Shown here: positions 8,267-17,559 of the stretch, in pieces
Position numbering within the stretch: the first letter of the stretch is position 1
Layout: every line of letters starts with the position of its first letter
NCBI RefSeq assembly: GCF_018860565.1
Contig: NZ_JAHKPS010000018.1
Location: forward strand, 124,001 to 188,000
DNA length: 64,000 bases
Reading direction: 5' to 3'
Origin: Winogradskyella psychrotolerans
GTDB taxonomy: Bacteria > Bacteroidota > Bacteroidia > Flavobacteriales > Flavobacteriaceae
Position numbers and translations under genes: made by a program
Notes under the pieces: model-generated
The model's input: the letters and a program-made list of their open reading frames with translations, nothing else
Told to the model about the DNA's origin: nothing
The model's database searches: none

Positions 8267-8887
8267 ATGAAGTATTTAAAAGTTGCATTCGGAATAGTAA
8301 AAATCGTGTATTTAGTTATGATTTCATTGTTGATGTCTTGTAGTGAAAACACTGATTCATTAGCAGAACAACCAACGTTAAGCGATTATGCCGTTGGTGA
8401 AACATGGACTTGGAAATATAAAGGCGTAACCACTGAAGGCGAAGTGCGTTCAGAAGGCAAAGATACAAGAGAAATAGTACATATAGCTGACGGCTTAGGT
8501 ATGGTCATTGCAAAAGATACGATTCCAGTTTCGGACATTGTAAAGCCAGAAGAAAGCGAAACACCAAGATACAAATGGCCTTTAGAGGTTGGTAAAACGT
8601 GGCGATATGAAAAAAAATGGACAAGTCAAGATGGTACCACAGGAACACAAAGTCAAGATGCAAAAGTGTTATCCTACAAAGAAGAAACAGTAGACGCTGG
8701 AACCTTTATGGCGTATACCATAGAATACAAGGGAACGGTTTCAAATTCTAGAGGATACAACGCACAAACAGATGAAGTTTGGTTGTATGCACCAGAACTA
8801 AAAAACTTTATTAAAATGACGCAAACCCAAGACGGCTTTTTGTACAATGAAGAGTTAATCCATTACATAAACCCAAATAGAAAATAG
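8267..8887 (+). CDS. lipoprotein of unknown function
   Basis: 206 residues. The signal ends in LLMSC, a lipobox, so it is probably envelope-anchored. The mature part looks like a beta-sheet domain with repeated phrases, VGETWTWKYKG near residue 45 and VGKTWRYEKKW near 108, then VDAGTFMAYTIEY and a WLYAPELKNFIK tail. These resemble lipid-pocket-like domains found in secreted proteins of unknown role. It lies 32 bp ahead of the S15 hydrolase gene and shares its promoter, which carries a LytTR-type site. Confidence 0.75.
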   Translation: MKYLKVAFGIVKIVYLVMISLLMSCSENTDSLAEQPTLSDYAVGETWTWKYKGVTTEGEVRSEGKDTREIVHIADGLGMVIAKDTIPVSDIVKPEESETPRYKWPLEVGKTWRYEKKWTSQDGTTGTQSQDAKVLSYKEETVDAGTFMAYTIEYKGTVSNSRGYNAQTDEVWLYAPELKNFIKMTQTQDGFLYNEELIHYINPNRK

Positions 8888-8919
8888 TTAGTTCTTTATC
8901 AATTTTCAAACGTAAAACA

Positions 8920-11133
8920 ATGAAAAAGTCAGTCCTTTTATTATTTCTAATTGCAATTAGTAGCACTTCTTTTGCACAAGAATTGCCATTTAAAAAGGTG
9001 AAACTATCAGATTCAATAGCGCTTGAAAACCAAATGCAGCAATTAGCCGCAATCTGTGATACTCAAAATTTATCAGAATTAGACCTGTTTAAGTTCCAGT
9101 TAATAAGAGGTGAATATGAAGACGCATTAGCTTCAATAAAAAAAAGAGTAGCAGAAACACCAATAGATCAAAGGCAGTATTTAGATGTATACATCCATTA
9201 TGTAGAGGCAAAGCTATCTACGAACTTCAAAGACGCGTTTAAAAAATCTTACAACAAATACGTAAAGAATTCTGATGACATACAAGTTCTTAATTTAGAT
9301 AAAGCCTTGATAGTTAGAGATCCTACAGATTATTATGTTGACAATTTTTATAATACATATAATACTATTAAATCAGAAAAAATAACACAGGCAACAGCTA
9401 CGGATTTAGTAAAAAAATATTTTTTAAGCACTGTATTTTCATCAACTAGAGCTATTTATTTTGATGAAATTAAACAAGACCATAATCGTAGGTATATAAT
9501 AAATGATAGTATTGTAATCCCTATGAAAGATGGTGCCGAAGTTTCCATAGTATTAATACAGCGAAAAGGACATGCAACAGCTAAAAAATCTGCCATATTA
9601 GTGTCTTCTGTTTACGCAGGAACTAATGAAGTTGGTGCGATGTTATCAGCATCTAAAGGCTATATAGGCGTGATTGCCAATACAAGAGGAAAGAGATTGA
9701 GTAATAGCGACATAAAACCACTTGAATATGAACATACTGATGTGTATGAAGTCATTGATTGGATTAGTAAACAATCTTGGTCTAATCAAAAAGTAGCCAT
9801 GTTTGGAGGTAGTTACAATGGTTTTACACAATGGGCTTCTATGAAACACAACGTGCATCCTGCATTAAAAACCATTGTTCCTATGGTTGCTATTGCACCA
9901 GGTATTGATTACCCAATGGAAAATAATGTCCTACACAATTATTCGTATTCCTGGAATTTTTATGTAACCAATAACAAGTTTTTAGATTTTGAAGCTTCAA
10001 ATGATTTTAAGCGTTGGAATTCTTTAAAAAACACCTGGTACAAAACAGGAGTAGCGTTTAACAAATTAGATAGTTTAGATGGTCGGGTAAATACATTATG
10101 GAATAGGTATATGCAACATCCTAGTTATGACGACTTCTGGAAAAAAATGATACCATACCAACAAGAATTTGCAAAAATTGACATTCCTGTTTTAACCATT
10201 ACAGGGTATTATGATGACTCACAAAGAGGAGCCATATATTATTACAATGAACATCATAAATATGCAAAAAATCCAAATCATTATTTGTTAGTTGGGCCCT
10301 ATGATCATTGGGCTGCACAAACGAAACCAGAAGAAAGTCTAAGAAATTACAAATTAGATAAAGCTGCTTTGATAAACATCGAAGAAGAACTAATTTACCA
10401 ATGGTTTGATTACATTTTGAACGGAAAAGCAAAACCGAGTATTTTAAAAGATAAAGTCAACTTCCAAGTCATGGGTACCAATACATGGATGCATAAACCA
10501 AGTTTAAATGCCATGACCAATGATACCTTAACCTTTCATTTAAGCGCTGATAAAATCAACGATTTTTATGCCTTAAAATCAAAACCAACTAATTCAGAGA
10601 TTCAAATGTCTGTTGATTTTAAAGATCGAAAAAATATGACCAACACAGACTATTATCCTTGGCCTTTAGAAAAGGAGAATATCAATTTAAAAGATGGATT
10701 GATTTTTAAATCTGAAGTACTAAAGAATGATGTTATTATTAACGGTTCTTTCTTGGGAAACCTTGAATTTAGTATCAATAAAAAAGATGTCGATTATTCT
10801 GTGATCGTATACCAATTAACACCAGAAGATAAATACTTTCATTTAAGCTATTATATTGGCAGAGCGAGTTATGCTAAAGATAGAGAACACAGAAATTTAT
10901 TGACACCGAATCGAAAGACGCAAATATCTTTCGACAATTCAAAACTAATCAGTAAAAAATTAGAAAAAGGGAGTCGCATTGTAGTGGTGGTTAATGTCAA
11001 TAAAAACAATAATGCTCAAATTAATTATGGTACTGGAAAGGATGTTAATAAAGAAAGTATTAAAGATGCTGAAATTCCATTAGAGATAATTTTTACAGGA
11101 AACAGCAGTATTTCTTTGCCAATTTGGAACTGA
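8920..11133 (+). CDS. CocE/NonD-family (S15-like) serine hydrolase
   Basis: 737 residues with a Sec signal ending SSTSFAQ. An N-terminal helical extension of ~190 residues precedes the S15 alpha/beta-hydrolase core. The nucleophile is Ser298 in FGGSYNGF. The acid is in GYYDDSQRG and the histidine in GPYDHW. A C-terminal jelly-roll (residues ~540-737, typical X-Pro dipeptidyl-peptidase C domain) follows. It predicts a periplasmic or secreted peptidase or acyl hydrolase. It is cotranscribed with the lipoprotein at 8267. Confidence 0.88.
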   Translation: MKKSVLLLFLIAISSTSFAQELPFKKVKLSDSIALENQMQQLAAICDTQNLSELDLFKFQLIRGEYEDALASIKKRVAETPIDQRQYLDVYIHYVEAKLSTNFKDAFKKSYNKYVKNSDDIQVLNLDKALIVRDPTDYYVDNFYNTYNTIKSEKITQATATDLVKKYFLSTVFSSTRAIYFDEIKQDHNRRYIINDSIVIPMKDGAEVSIVLIQRKGHATAKKSAILVSSVYAGTNEVGAMLSASKGYIGVIANTRGKRLSNSDIKPLEYEHTDVYEVIDWISKQSWSNQKVAMFGGSYNGFTQWASMKHNVHPALKTIVPMVAIAPGIDYPMENNVLHNYSYSWNFYVTNNKFLDFEASNDFKRWNSLKNTWYKTGVAFNKLDSLDGRVNTLWNRYMQHPSYDDFWKKMIPYQQEFAKIDIPVLTITGYYDDSQRGAIYYYNEHHKYAKNPNHYLLVGPYDHWAAQTKPEESLRNYKLDKAALINIEEELIYQWFDYILNGKAKPSILKDKVNFQVMGTNTWMHKPSLNAMTNDTLTFHLSADKINDFYALKSKPTNSEIQMSVDFKDRKNMTNTDYYPWPLEKENINLKDGLIFKSEVLKNDVIINGSFLGNLEFSINKKDVDYSVIVYQLTPEDKYFHLSYYIGRASYAKDREHRNLLTPNRKTQISFDNSKLISKKLEKGSRIVVVVNVNKNNNAQINYGTGKDVNKESIKDAEIPLEIIFTGNSSISLPIWN

Positions 11134-11209
11134 TTTCAATAACTGTTAGAATCTCATCTCTTAAGTAAAATAAAGTTTAAATGTGCCTTTATTTAAAGGA
11201 ATAAGCGCA

Positions 11210-11269
11210 GATGTCATAAAGATGTCATAAGCTTGGCGCAAGTGCCAGTAAGGTTTGTATTTAATTTTG
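11210..11269 (+). promoter_or_regulatory. 11-bp tandem repeat and -7 box before the serine hydrolase operon
   Basis: GATGTCATAA occurs at 11210 and again at 11221, an 11-bp direct repeat (one helical turn). TAATTTTG at 11262-11269 is a perfect TAnnTTTG box. The second repeat's GATGTCAT ends 34 bases before the -7 box, the same distance as in the LytTR-type promoters here, but the half-site sequence and the period differ. Confidence 0.5.
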
Positions 11270-11273
11270 TCCC

Positions 11274-12452
11274 ATGAACATTAAAAACAAATCAATGAAT
11301 AATTTTTTTACAACACTCACTTTTCTTTTCATTACATATTTTAGCGTTAGTCAGAGCTATGAATCAAAAATAGATTCCATAGTTGCTATAAGTTACAATC
11401 AAAACGAACCTGGTATTTCAATTCTGGTAGCAAAAGAAGGAGCATCTATTTATAGTAAATCTTTTGGAAAAGCTAATTTAGAATTAAATACACCTTTACA
11501 AAAGAGTAGTGTATTTCAGATTGGTTCAATTACAAAACAATTTACCGCAGTTTCAATTTTAATGCTAGCAGAGCAAGGCAAACTGAATATTGAGGATAAT
11601 ATTGGAAAATACATTCCTGAATATGTCGAGATTGGAAAAGATATTACCATTCACAATCTATTGAATCATACTTCGGGAATAAAAAACAGAACACCTGTTG
11701 GTGACAAGGGTTTTATTTCTAAAACTAATATGTCACCTACAGAACTTATTGCATATTTTAAAGATGAACCTTTGGAGTTTAAACCAGGAGAGCGTTTTAA
11801 ATACAGCAATGCCGGCTATACCACAGAGGATCTTTTAAAATGGCAAAACGCATTACTTTCAAACACACTTTTAAAAGCTTCTAGTATAAAACAAGCTATG
11901 ACACCAACCTCATTAAACAGTGGGAAAAGAGTACCTTATGGATATGGTTTTCGATTTTCGAAATTGGGGAATTCTCCTGTAATTGCCCACACAGGAAGTA
12001 CGAAGGGGTTTACCAGTATTGCGCTGTTTTTACCTAAAGAGAAACTGTATATAACTGCATTAACCAACTGTAATTGTAAGAATGTAAATAACGTGGCGAA
12101 ACAAGTTGCTGAATTATTTGTAAGTATACCAGATGATAAAATAACAGAGGCTAAGCATAATCAACCTGAGAGAAAATCAATTAATGTACCTTCTGAAATA
12201 TTAAGTGACTATACAGGTACTTATGAGGTTAAACCAAATGTAAACCTTACTATAGGATTGGATAACACAAATCAATTATACTTATTAGCTCCAGGTCAAA
12301 CTAAAAAGGTTGAATTATTTGCTGAAACTCAAAATCATTTTTTTGTAAAAATTGTAGATGCAGAAATCACGTTTAATAAAAATGAAGCGAATAATGTTAT
12401 TAGCTTAACGATGAATCAATCTGGTCGTAAAATTATCGCAAAAAAGAATTAG
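11274..12452 (+). CDS. serine hydrolase (class C beta-lactamase fold) with an internal deletion
   Basis: 392 residues with a signal peptide ending SVSQ. ATG 11274 sits only 5 bp after a -7 box; ATG 11295 is the alternative, but its signal would lack positive charge. SITK lies near residue 85, KYSN at 176-179 and HTGSTKGF near 238. In relatives about 70 residues separate the YSN segment from the T-DLLKW helix. Here they are joined directly as KYSNAGYT-TEDLLKW at nt ~11815-11830, so a central block of the fold is missing in frame. A C-terminal beta domain remains. It heads a three-gene operon. Confidence 0.82.
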   Translation: MNIKNKSMNNFFTTLTFLFITYFSVSQSYESKIDSIVAISYNQNEPGISILVAKEGASIYSKSFGKANLELNTPLQKSSVFQIGSITKQFTAVSILMLAEQGKLNIEDNIGKYIPEYVEIGKDITIHNLLNHTSGIKNRTPVGDKGFISKTNMSPTELIAYFKDEPLEFKPGERFKYSNAGYTTEDLLKWQNALLSNTLLKASSIKQAMTPTSLNSGKRVPYGYGFRFSKLGNSPVIAHTGSTKGFTSIALFLPKEKLYITALTNCNCKNVNNVAKQVAELFVSIPDDKITEAKHNQPERKSINVPSEILSDYTGTYEVKPNVNLTIGLDNTNQLYLLAPGQTKKVELFAETQNHFFVKIVDAEITFNKNEANNVISLTMNQSGRKIIAKKN

Positions 12453-12453
12453 G

Positions 12454-12924
12454 ATGAAAAACAAGGAAAAAACAGCTTTACAGCAAGCCATTTATTATGC
12501 TAAAGCACCCATCATAATTGCATTAATTTTAACTCCAGTTAGATATGGTTTAGAATTATTGGGATTGCCTGAAAATGCTATTTTTATTATCGGGCTACTT
12601 TGGCTTACCTTAGGGATTGCTATATATCTAGGTATTAAATTAGGTAATCAAAAACAAGCTTACAAGATTCTTTTATTAAGCTTACTTATTTACTCACCTA
12701 TTTCAAGGATTCCTGTTGCGATACTTTGGTGGGTAGATACAAAATGGGAAATAGGTACACATTATGGATTATATTTTGATAATTTTGGACAAGCGCTATT
12801 AAATCATGTGATTTATGGGTCGTTAGTTCAATTGGTTCCTGGATTTTTATTAGGAATAGTAACCATAACAATAATGAGGTACAGAAAAACTTTAACTAAA
12901 AACAAACCTTTAGAAAATGGATAA
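12454..12924 (+). CDS. small integral membrane protein, function unknown
   Basis: 156 residues with about four hydrophobic helices (APIIIALILTPV, IIGLLWLTLGIAIYLG, ILLLSLLIYSPI, LVPGFLLGIVTITIM). I do not recognise the family. It starts 1 bp after the serine hydrolase stop and overlaps the HTH regulator by 8 bp, so the three are translated as a unit. The trio of a beta-lactamase-like hydrolase, a membrane protein and an XRE regulator may sense and answer an envelope signal, but that is inference. Confidence 0.75.
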   Translation: MKNKEKTALQQAIYYAKAPIIIALILTPVRYGLELLGLPENAIFIIGLLWLTLGIAIYLGIKLGNQKQAYKILLLSLLIYSPISRIPVAILWWVDTKWEIGTHYGLYFDNFGQALLNHVIYGSLVQLVPGFLLGIVTITIMRYRKTLTKNKPLENG

Positions 12925-13492
12925 TAACTATTTAGCTTTAAGAGTAAAAGAATTGAGAAACCAGAAAGGGATGTCACAAGAATTTCTAGCAGAAGAATCT
13001 GGTTTAAGTTTACGAACTATTCAACGCATCGAAAAAGGGGAATCAAACCCTACAGGTGAGTCATTGAAGCGATTAGCCAATGCCTTAAATGTAAGTCCAG
13101 ATGAGTTGATAGATTGGTCCGTAAAAGAAGATAAAAAGTATTTAACGTATCTCAATCTCTCTGCACTGTTATTTCTGGTCTTTCCATTGCTAGGGGTTTT
13201 AATTCCATTTATACTTTGGACATCAAAAAAAGGTAAGATAAAAAATAGTAATAAGTTGGGTAAAGATTTAATCAATTTCGAAATCACGTGGACCATTCTG
13301 TTATTTTTTATCCCAATAGTATTGTTCACCATATCAAAAATTGGACTCACAGACCAAATAACGTTAAGTACATTTTTTATGGTTATTGGCTTTTTGTATG
13401 TCGCCAATTTAATTTTAATATTGATCAACACACTGAGAATAAACAATGAAAAAGAGGTGATATATAGTCCTCGATTTAAGTTTTTAAAATAA
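12917..13492 (+). CDS. XRE-family regulator with C-terminal membrane helices
   Basis: 191 residues. A Cro/C1-type helix-turn-helix fills residues 5-65 (RVKELRNQKGMSQEFLAEE, then LRTIQRIEKGESNP). Three hydrophobic segments follow (LSALLFLVFPLLGVLIPFIL, LLFFIPIVLFTI, FFMVIGFLYVANLILILI), so this is a membrane-tethered regulator. It is the last gene of the operon from 11274 and overlaps its neighbour by 8 bp. It is likely to regulate its own operon. Confidence 0.88.
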   Translation: MDNNYLALRVKELRNQKGMSQEFLAEESGLSLRTIQRIEKGESNPTGESLKRLANALNVSPDELIDWSVKEDKKYLTYLNLSALLFLVFPLLGVLIPFILWTSKKGKIKNSNKLGKDLINFEITWTILLFFIPIVLFTISKIGLTDQITLSTFFMVIGFLYVANLILILINTLRINNEKEVIYSPRFKFLK

Positions 13493-13557
13493 AAGGCAAT
13501 GAATATCATCGTTAATCATTTACAGCCATATAGTATCAACTCAAAAAATATAAAACT

Positions 13558-13665
13558 ATGAAATACAAATGTCCGAAGTGTGATAATACCACTTATGAAA
13601 TTGGAGAAATGAAAGCCACAGGTGGTACGTTGTCGAAAATATTTGTTACCAAACATATAAAGTAA
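13558..13665 (+). pseudogene. truncated zinc-ribbon protein (DUF2082-like)
   Basis: 35 codons: MKYKCPKCDNTTYEIGEMKA, then TGGTLSKIF and a foreign tail VTKHIK. The CPKC half of a zinc ribbon and the TGG-LSKIF segment match the small nucleic-acid-type zinc-ribbon family. That family continues with a second CxxC knuckle, which is absent. The tail and everything after it belong with the inserted esterase fragment 3 bp downstream, so the gene was cut by that event. Confidence 0.65.
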
Positions 13666-13668
13666 ACT

Positions 13669-14037
13669 ATGAGAACTTTTACATTTGTGATTTTATGTAT
13701 TCTTCTTTTTGGAGCACAAACGACGTTCGGACAGAATAAAACGGATATTATAATTGGAAGTCAGTTCATTATTAAATCTAGTATTTTAAATGAAGAAAGA
13801 ACTTGTTTAATAAGTATTCCTGATTCATATAATGATTCAACTGAAGTGGCGAAAAAATATCCAATTATCATATTATTGGATGGATATACTCATTTTAAAA
13901 CAGCATCTGGAATAGTACATTTTATGAGTTCCAATAGAAACCGAAACAATTTAATTCCAGAAAGTATTATTATAGCCATAAAAAATGTTGACCGTGAACG
14001 AGATTTTACCGTTACAAAAATTAAGACATTAAATTAA
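13669..14037 (+). pseudogene. 5' fragment of the duplicated esterase gene
   Basis: 122 codons. It has a Sec signal (ILCILLFGAQTTFGQ) followed by the N-terminal half of the alpha/beta-hydrolase domain, about 92% identical in DNA to 3-262. It stops before the GHSLGG nucleophile and ends LN-stop, overlapping the convergent serine hydrolase gene by 4 bp. It cannot be catalytically active. It also reveals the N-terminus missing from the first copy. Confidence 0.85.
13768..14027 (+). repeat. duplicated esterase segment, copy 2
   Basis: Ungapped match to 3-262. Most differences are synonymous or conservative, so both copies descend from a coding sequence. The right break lies within the codons for KIKT. 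Confidence 0.9.
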
Positions 14038-15122
14038 TTACTTCCATGCCATTTTGCCCAATCTTGCAGGTTTCCAAATAAAACGTTTTTTCCATTAGAG
14101 CCGTTGGTAAGGATAATAATACCTGATTTTGATTCAAAATCGAGCATAAAACCAGATTGCCATCCTTCATTAGAACCACCATGACCAGATAATGTAAAAT
14201 CCCCAAAACGATTCATAATCATATAACCCATTCCGTAATTCCCTTTGGATAGTTCGGTAGGTTTTATCAAAAGAGCAATGCTTTCTTCTGACAAAACAGG
14301 ATTTTTTGAAAATGATGCTTTTGCAAAAAGAATAAGATCATCTATTGTTGTATGCAAACCTGCTGCTGCTTGCGCATTAAAAAGGCGTAATGGGATTTCA
14401 TTTCCTTCTTCATCATAGGCCTTTGCAGAATTTTTTAAAACCTTTTTACTAATATTAAAACTTGTTTGTTTCATTTTTAAAGGCTTAAAAATATGTTCTT
14501 TCATGTAATCCGCAAAAGATTTCCCACTAACGTCTTCAATAACTAATTGCAATATAGAATAACCACCACCTGAATATTTCCATTTGCTTTCTGGTTCCAT
14601 AACGAGTTCTACTTTCTCATCTAGATTAGTAGTTCCGGATAACGATGCATCAATTGAAGTTAATTCATCTTTAGTTTCATAACCGTTGTAACCATGAACA
14701 GACAAACCTGCAGTATGTTGCAATAGATTCCTGATAGTTACTTTATCTGAATCAAATTCACTAGATGGTAATTTCCAATTCAAAAGATATTTTGAAGCTG
14801 GAGCATCTAAATTAAGTTTTTGGTCTTCTACCAATTTCATAATTCCCCAAGCTGTAAACATTTTTGATATAGAACCAATATTAAAGCCTGTTTTACTATT
14901 TACAATCTCGTTTTCTGATACATCAGAAAACCCATATTCTTTTTTAATAATAACGTCGCCATTTTTAATAATAGCCAATGCCAATCCAGGTACTTTATTG
15001 TCTTGCAATGCCTTTGGTGTAGTTTCATTTAAAGTTTTTAATAGTTCTTTCTCAGAACTCGTTTGAGCATTTACAAATAAGGTTGATAATGCGATTGTAA
15101 TAATTGTAATTAAAGTTTTCAT
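14034..15122 (-). CDS. serine hydrolase (class C beta-lactamase fold), exported
   Basis: 362 residues with a Sec signal ending STLFVNAQ. The active-site set is complete: SISK at residues 84-87, KYSGGGYS (YxG/N) near 183, and the KTG-box equivalent SGHGGSNEG near 323. The ~70-residue block between YSG and TTIDDL is present here, unlike in the gene at 11274. Known relatives act as esterases or peptide hydrolases. It converges on the truncated esterase copy and is divergent from the kinase gene at 15353. Confidence 0.9.
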   Translation of the reverse strand: MKTLITIITIALSTLFVNAQTSSEKELLKTLNETTPKALQDNKVPGLALAIIKNGDVIIKKEYGFSDVSENEIVNSKTGFNIGSISKMFTAWGIMKLVEDQKLNLDAPASKYLLNWKLPSSEFDSDKVTIRNLLQHTAGLSVHGYNGYETKDELTSIDASLSGTTNLDEKVELVMEPESKWKYSGGGYSILQLVIEDVSGKSFADYMKEHIFKPLKMKQTSFNISKKVLKNSAKAYDEEGNEIPLRLFNAQAAAGLHTTIDDLILFAKASFSKNPVLSEESIALLIKPTELSKGNYGMGYMIMNRFGDFTLSGHGGSNEGWQSGFMLDFESKSGIIILTNGSNGKNVLFGNLQDWAKWHGSN

Positions 15123-15256
15123 ATGTATTTAGTTTTAAATTCGATGTAAACCTAGAGCTGAATATTCGTTAATTAGAACTATTTTGATGAAGCTAGCGTA
15201 TCAAATGGCAATCAACTCATTATGATATTTAAAGTACCTTTATCATTAAATTTGAT

Positions 15257-15325
15257 ACGTTTACAATATGAAAAGAGACGTTTATAAAATAAAAGCTGTA
15301 ACCTTGAATATGCAATATAGATTTG
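15257..15325 (+). promoter_or_regulatory. LytTR-type operator and promoter of the second kinase/regulator operon
   Basis: Direct half-sites ACGTTTAC (15257-15264) and ACGTTTAT (15278-15285) are 21 bp apart. TAGATTTG (15318-15325), a perfect -7 box, starts 33 bp after the second. A 10-bp inverted repeat CGTATCAAAT (15197-15206) / ATTTGATACG (15250-15259) overlaps the left half-site and may serve the divergent serine hydrolase gene. Confidence 0.75.
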
Positions 15326-15352
15326 TGTCAAAATCATAAATAAATTAAAATC

Positions 15353-16306
15353 ATGACACATAAAAAACTTTATAAAGCAGCAGCAGTTCTATCTGTAATC
15401 ATTATTATTTTGATGCTAATCTTAAGAAACGCTCAAAGCGAAATATTCGCAGTGCTTTCAAGTTCATTGGGTTTAGTAGTCTTTTACACCCTTTTGAATT
15501 ATCTCTTTCAAACTGAAAAAATAAAATTTGGGACTTCTAACCTTCGATTAAAATATCTCTTTTTAGGAATAAGTATTCCGCTTTTAATATTTGCTATTGA
15601 TGCTACTACAGATTTAGATGGAGGCTTTCTAAAGAATAGCGTAAGAATTCTTTTAGCAATTGCAGTTGCTTATTTAATTTTCTATTGGACCCACGAATAC
15701 CGAAAAAGTATTCAAAAACTTAAAAAGGATAAATTAGAAGCCGAATTGATGCTATTAAAAAATCAAATAAATCCTCATTTTTTCTTTAACACACTTAACA
15801 ATTTGTATGCCTTAATAAAAAAGGATGCTGATGCAGCTCAAGACTATGTCCTAAAATTATCAGATTTAATGCGATTCACTATTTACGATAGCGGAAAGGA
15901 AAACGTGCAGTTAAAAGATGAAATAGATTATTTAATAAATTTTATTGATTTACAAACTGCCAGATACCATAAAGACATTGATGTGAATTTTGAAAAATCA
16001 ATTAAAAATCCAGAAACAAAAGTGGCACCTTTGTTATTCATTATTTTGCTAGAAAATGCTTTTAAACATGGCATTGAAAAAGCAACAGATAATGCATTTG
16101 TTCATTTACAACTTATTGAAGATGAAAATAAAATAAGTTTCACAGTTAAAAACAATTATGATGCTGAAGAATCATCAGAAGACAAAGGTATTGGGCTCAA
16201 AAATTTAAAAGATCGCTTAAATTTATTATATCCAAACACACATCAATTGTATAATAAAATTGAAGAAAACACCTATTCAACAACATTAGATATATATAAG
16301 AAATGA
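15353..16306 (+). CDS. LytS-family sensor histidine kinase
   Basis: 317 residues. Four hydrophobic segments lie in the first ~110 residues (IIIILMLIL, LGLVVFYTLL, YLFLGISIPLLIF, RILLAIAVAYLIF). The phosphoacceptor is His142 in INPHFFFNTLNNLYAL. The ATPase domain carries LLENAFKHG and GIGLKNLKDRL. The stop overlaps the regulator's ATG by 4 bp. It has no extracellular sensor domain, so sensing is probably through the membrane part. Confidence 0.93.
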   Translation: MTHKKLYKAAAVLSVIIIILMLILRNAQSEIFAVLSSSLGLVVFYTLLNYLFQTEKIKFGTSNLRLKYLFLGISIPLLIFAIDATTDLDGGFLKNSVRILLAIAVAYLIFYWTHEYRKSIQKLKKDKLEAELMLLKNQINPHFFFNTLNNLYALIKKDADAAQDYVLKLSDLMRFTIYDSGKENVQLKDEIDYLINFIDLQTARYHKDIDVNFEKSIKNPETKVAPLLFIILLENAFKHGIEKATDNAFVHLQLIEDENKISFTVKNNYDAEESSEDKGIGLKNLKDRLNLLYPNTHQLYNKIEENTYSTTLDIYKK

Positions 16307-17001
16307 TAAAATATATAATTGTAGACGACGAAACTGCCTCTCATGATAATATTAAAGATTATGCGAGTAATTTGTCTTATCTATCATTCCAAAAAAGTTG
16401 TTATAATGCTTTTGAAGCCCTAGACTATTTAAATAAGCATTCTATTGATCTAATTTTTTTAGATATAAATATGCCAAAGCTTTCTGGTTTAGAGTTTTTA
16501 AAAACACTTTCTAATCCGCCAAAAATTATCATTACTACAGCCTACAAGGAATTTGCCTTAGAAGGTTATGAATTGAATATTGACGATTATTTATTAAAAC
16601 CATTTAATTTCAGTCGTTTTGTAAAATCTGTTAGTAAAGTTTCCGATGCATTATCAATTAAAGCCAGCCCAATACAAAATACGGAAACCATAGAAGACAC
16701 TAAGATTTTTATAAAGGAAGATAAAAAATACTACCAGATAAAGTTAAAGGACATTCTGTTTTTAGAAGCCTATGGAAACTATGTAAAAATTAATATGGTT
16801 GATAAAGTGATTGTTTCTCATCAAACGCTAACATCCTTTACACATAATTTACCAGAGACACAATTTATAAGGATTCACAAATCTTTTATTATCTCAATAG
16901 ATAAAATAGAATTAATTGAAGGTAATAGAATACATCTAAGGAATCACAAAATTCCAATAGGGAAAATGTATAAGCTTAATGTAAATCGATTAATAAAATA
17001 A
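16303..17001 (+). CDS. LytTR-family response regulator
   Basis: 232 residues. The receiver has IIVDDE, phosphoacceptor Asp54 in IFLDINMP and TTAYKEFALEGYE. The LytTR domain (~130-230) shows ILFLEAYGNYVKI, FIRIHKSFIISIDKI and the terminal PIGKMYK motif. It is coupled to the kinase. The sigma-factor gene starts 66 bp later on the same strand and may be read from the same transcript. Confidence 0.94.
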   Translation: MIKYIIVDDETASHDNIKDYASNLSYLSFQKSCYNAFEALDYLNKHSIDLIFLDINMPKLSGLEFLKTLSNPPKIIITTAYKEFALEGYELNIDDYLLKPFNFSRFVKSVSKVSDALSIKASPIQNTETIEDTKIFIKEDKKYYQIKLKDILFLEAYGNYVKINMVDKVIVSHQTLTSFTHNLPETQFIRIHKSFIISIDKIELIEGNRIHLRNHKIPIGKMYKLNVNRLIK

Positions 17002-17067
17002 AATCAATTTTGACATTAACCTGTAATAATTCTTAATTTAAGACACTAAACAATAAAAACAACACTA

Positions 17068-17559
17068 TTGAGTAGCGATTTTTATAAATCATCCATTTTA
17101 CCATTTGCAGGAATAATTATCAAATTATGTCGAGCGTATACTAACTCGCAAGAAGATTTTGAAGATTATTACCAAGAAGTGTGTTTACAAATTTGGAGAA
17201 GTAAAGACAATTTCCGTGAAGAATCGCAATGGAGTACTTGGGTATATCGTATTTCATTAAACGTTTGTTTAACCTTACTCAAGAAAAAGAAAAATAATGT
17301 TCAGCATTTTGTGTCTGATTCTATAACTGCCGAAGAAACCGAGGACAATTACGCGTTTTCAGACGAATCTCTAAATTTATTATATGATGCCATTAGAAAA
17401 CTATCGGAAATAGATAGAGCCGTTATCATGCTTTATTTGGAAGAAAAATCGCAAAAGGAAATTGCTGAAATTATAGGAACGAACCCAAATAATATTGGTG
17501 TACGTGTTAAAAGAATTAAAACTAGATTAAAAAAATTATTAGATGGAAAAATCAATTGA
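17068..17559 (+). CDS. ECF-type RNA polymerase sigma factor
   Basis: 163 residues from a TTG start; the family N-terminus (FYKSSILPFAGII) follows at once, and no ATG is available. Region 2 contains FEDYYQEVCLQIWRS and the -10-binding segment WSTWVYRISLNVCL. Region 4 (LDRAV-like IDRAVIMLYLEEKSQKEIAEI, split here across residues ~115-150) recognises the -35. It overlaps the membrane-protein gene by 17 bp, an arrangement seen for sigma factor and regulatory partner. Confidence 0.9.
   Translation: MSSDFYKSSILPFAGIIIKLCRAYTNSQEDFEDYYQEVCLQIWRSKDNFREESQWSTWVYRISLNVCLTLLKKKKNNVQHFVSDSITAEETEDNYAFSDESLNLLYDAIRKLSEIDRAVIMLYLEEKSQKEIAEIIGTNPNNIGVRVKRIKTRLKKLLDGKIN

Noticed and set aside
13021..13509. 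162-codon minus-strand frame
   Set aside because: Lies wholly over the XRE regulator gene, whose helix-turn-helix is unmistakable.
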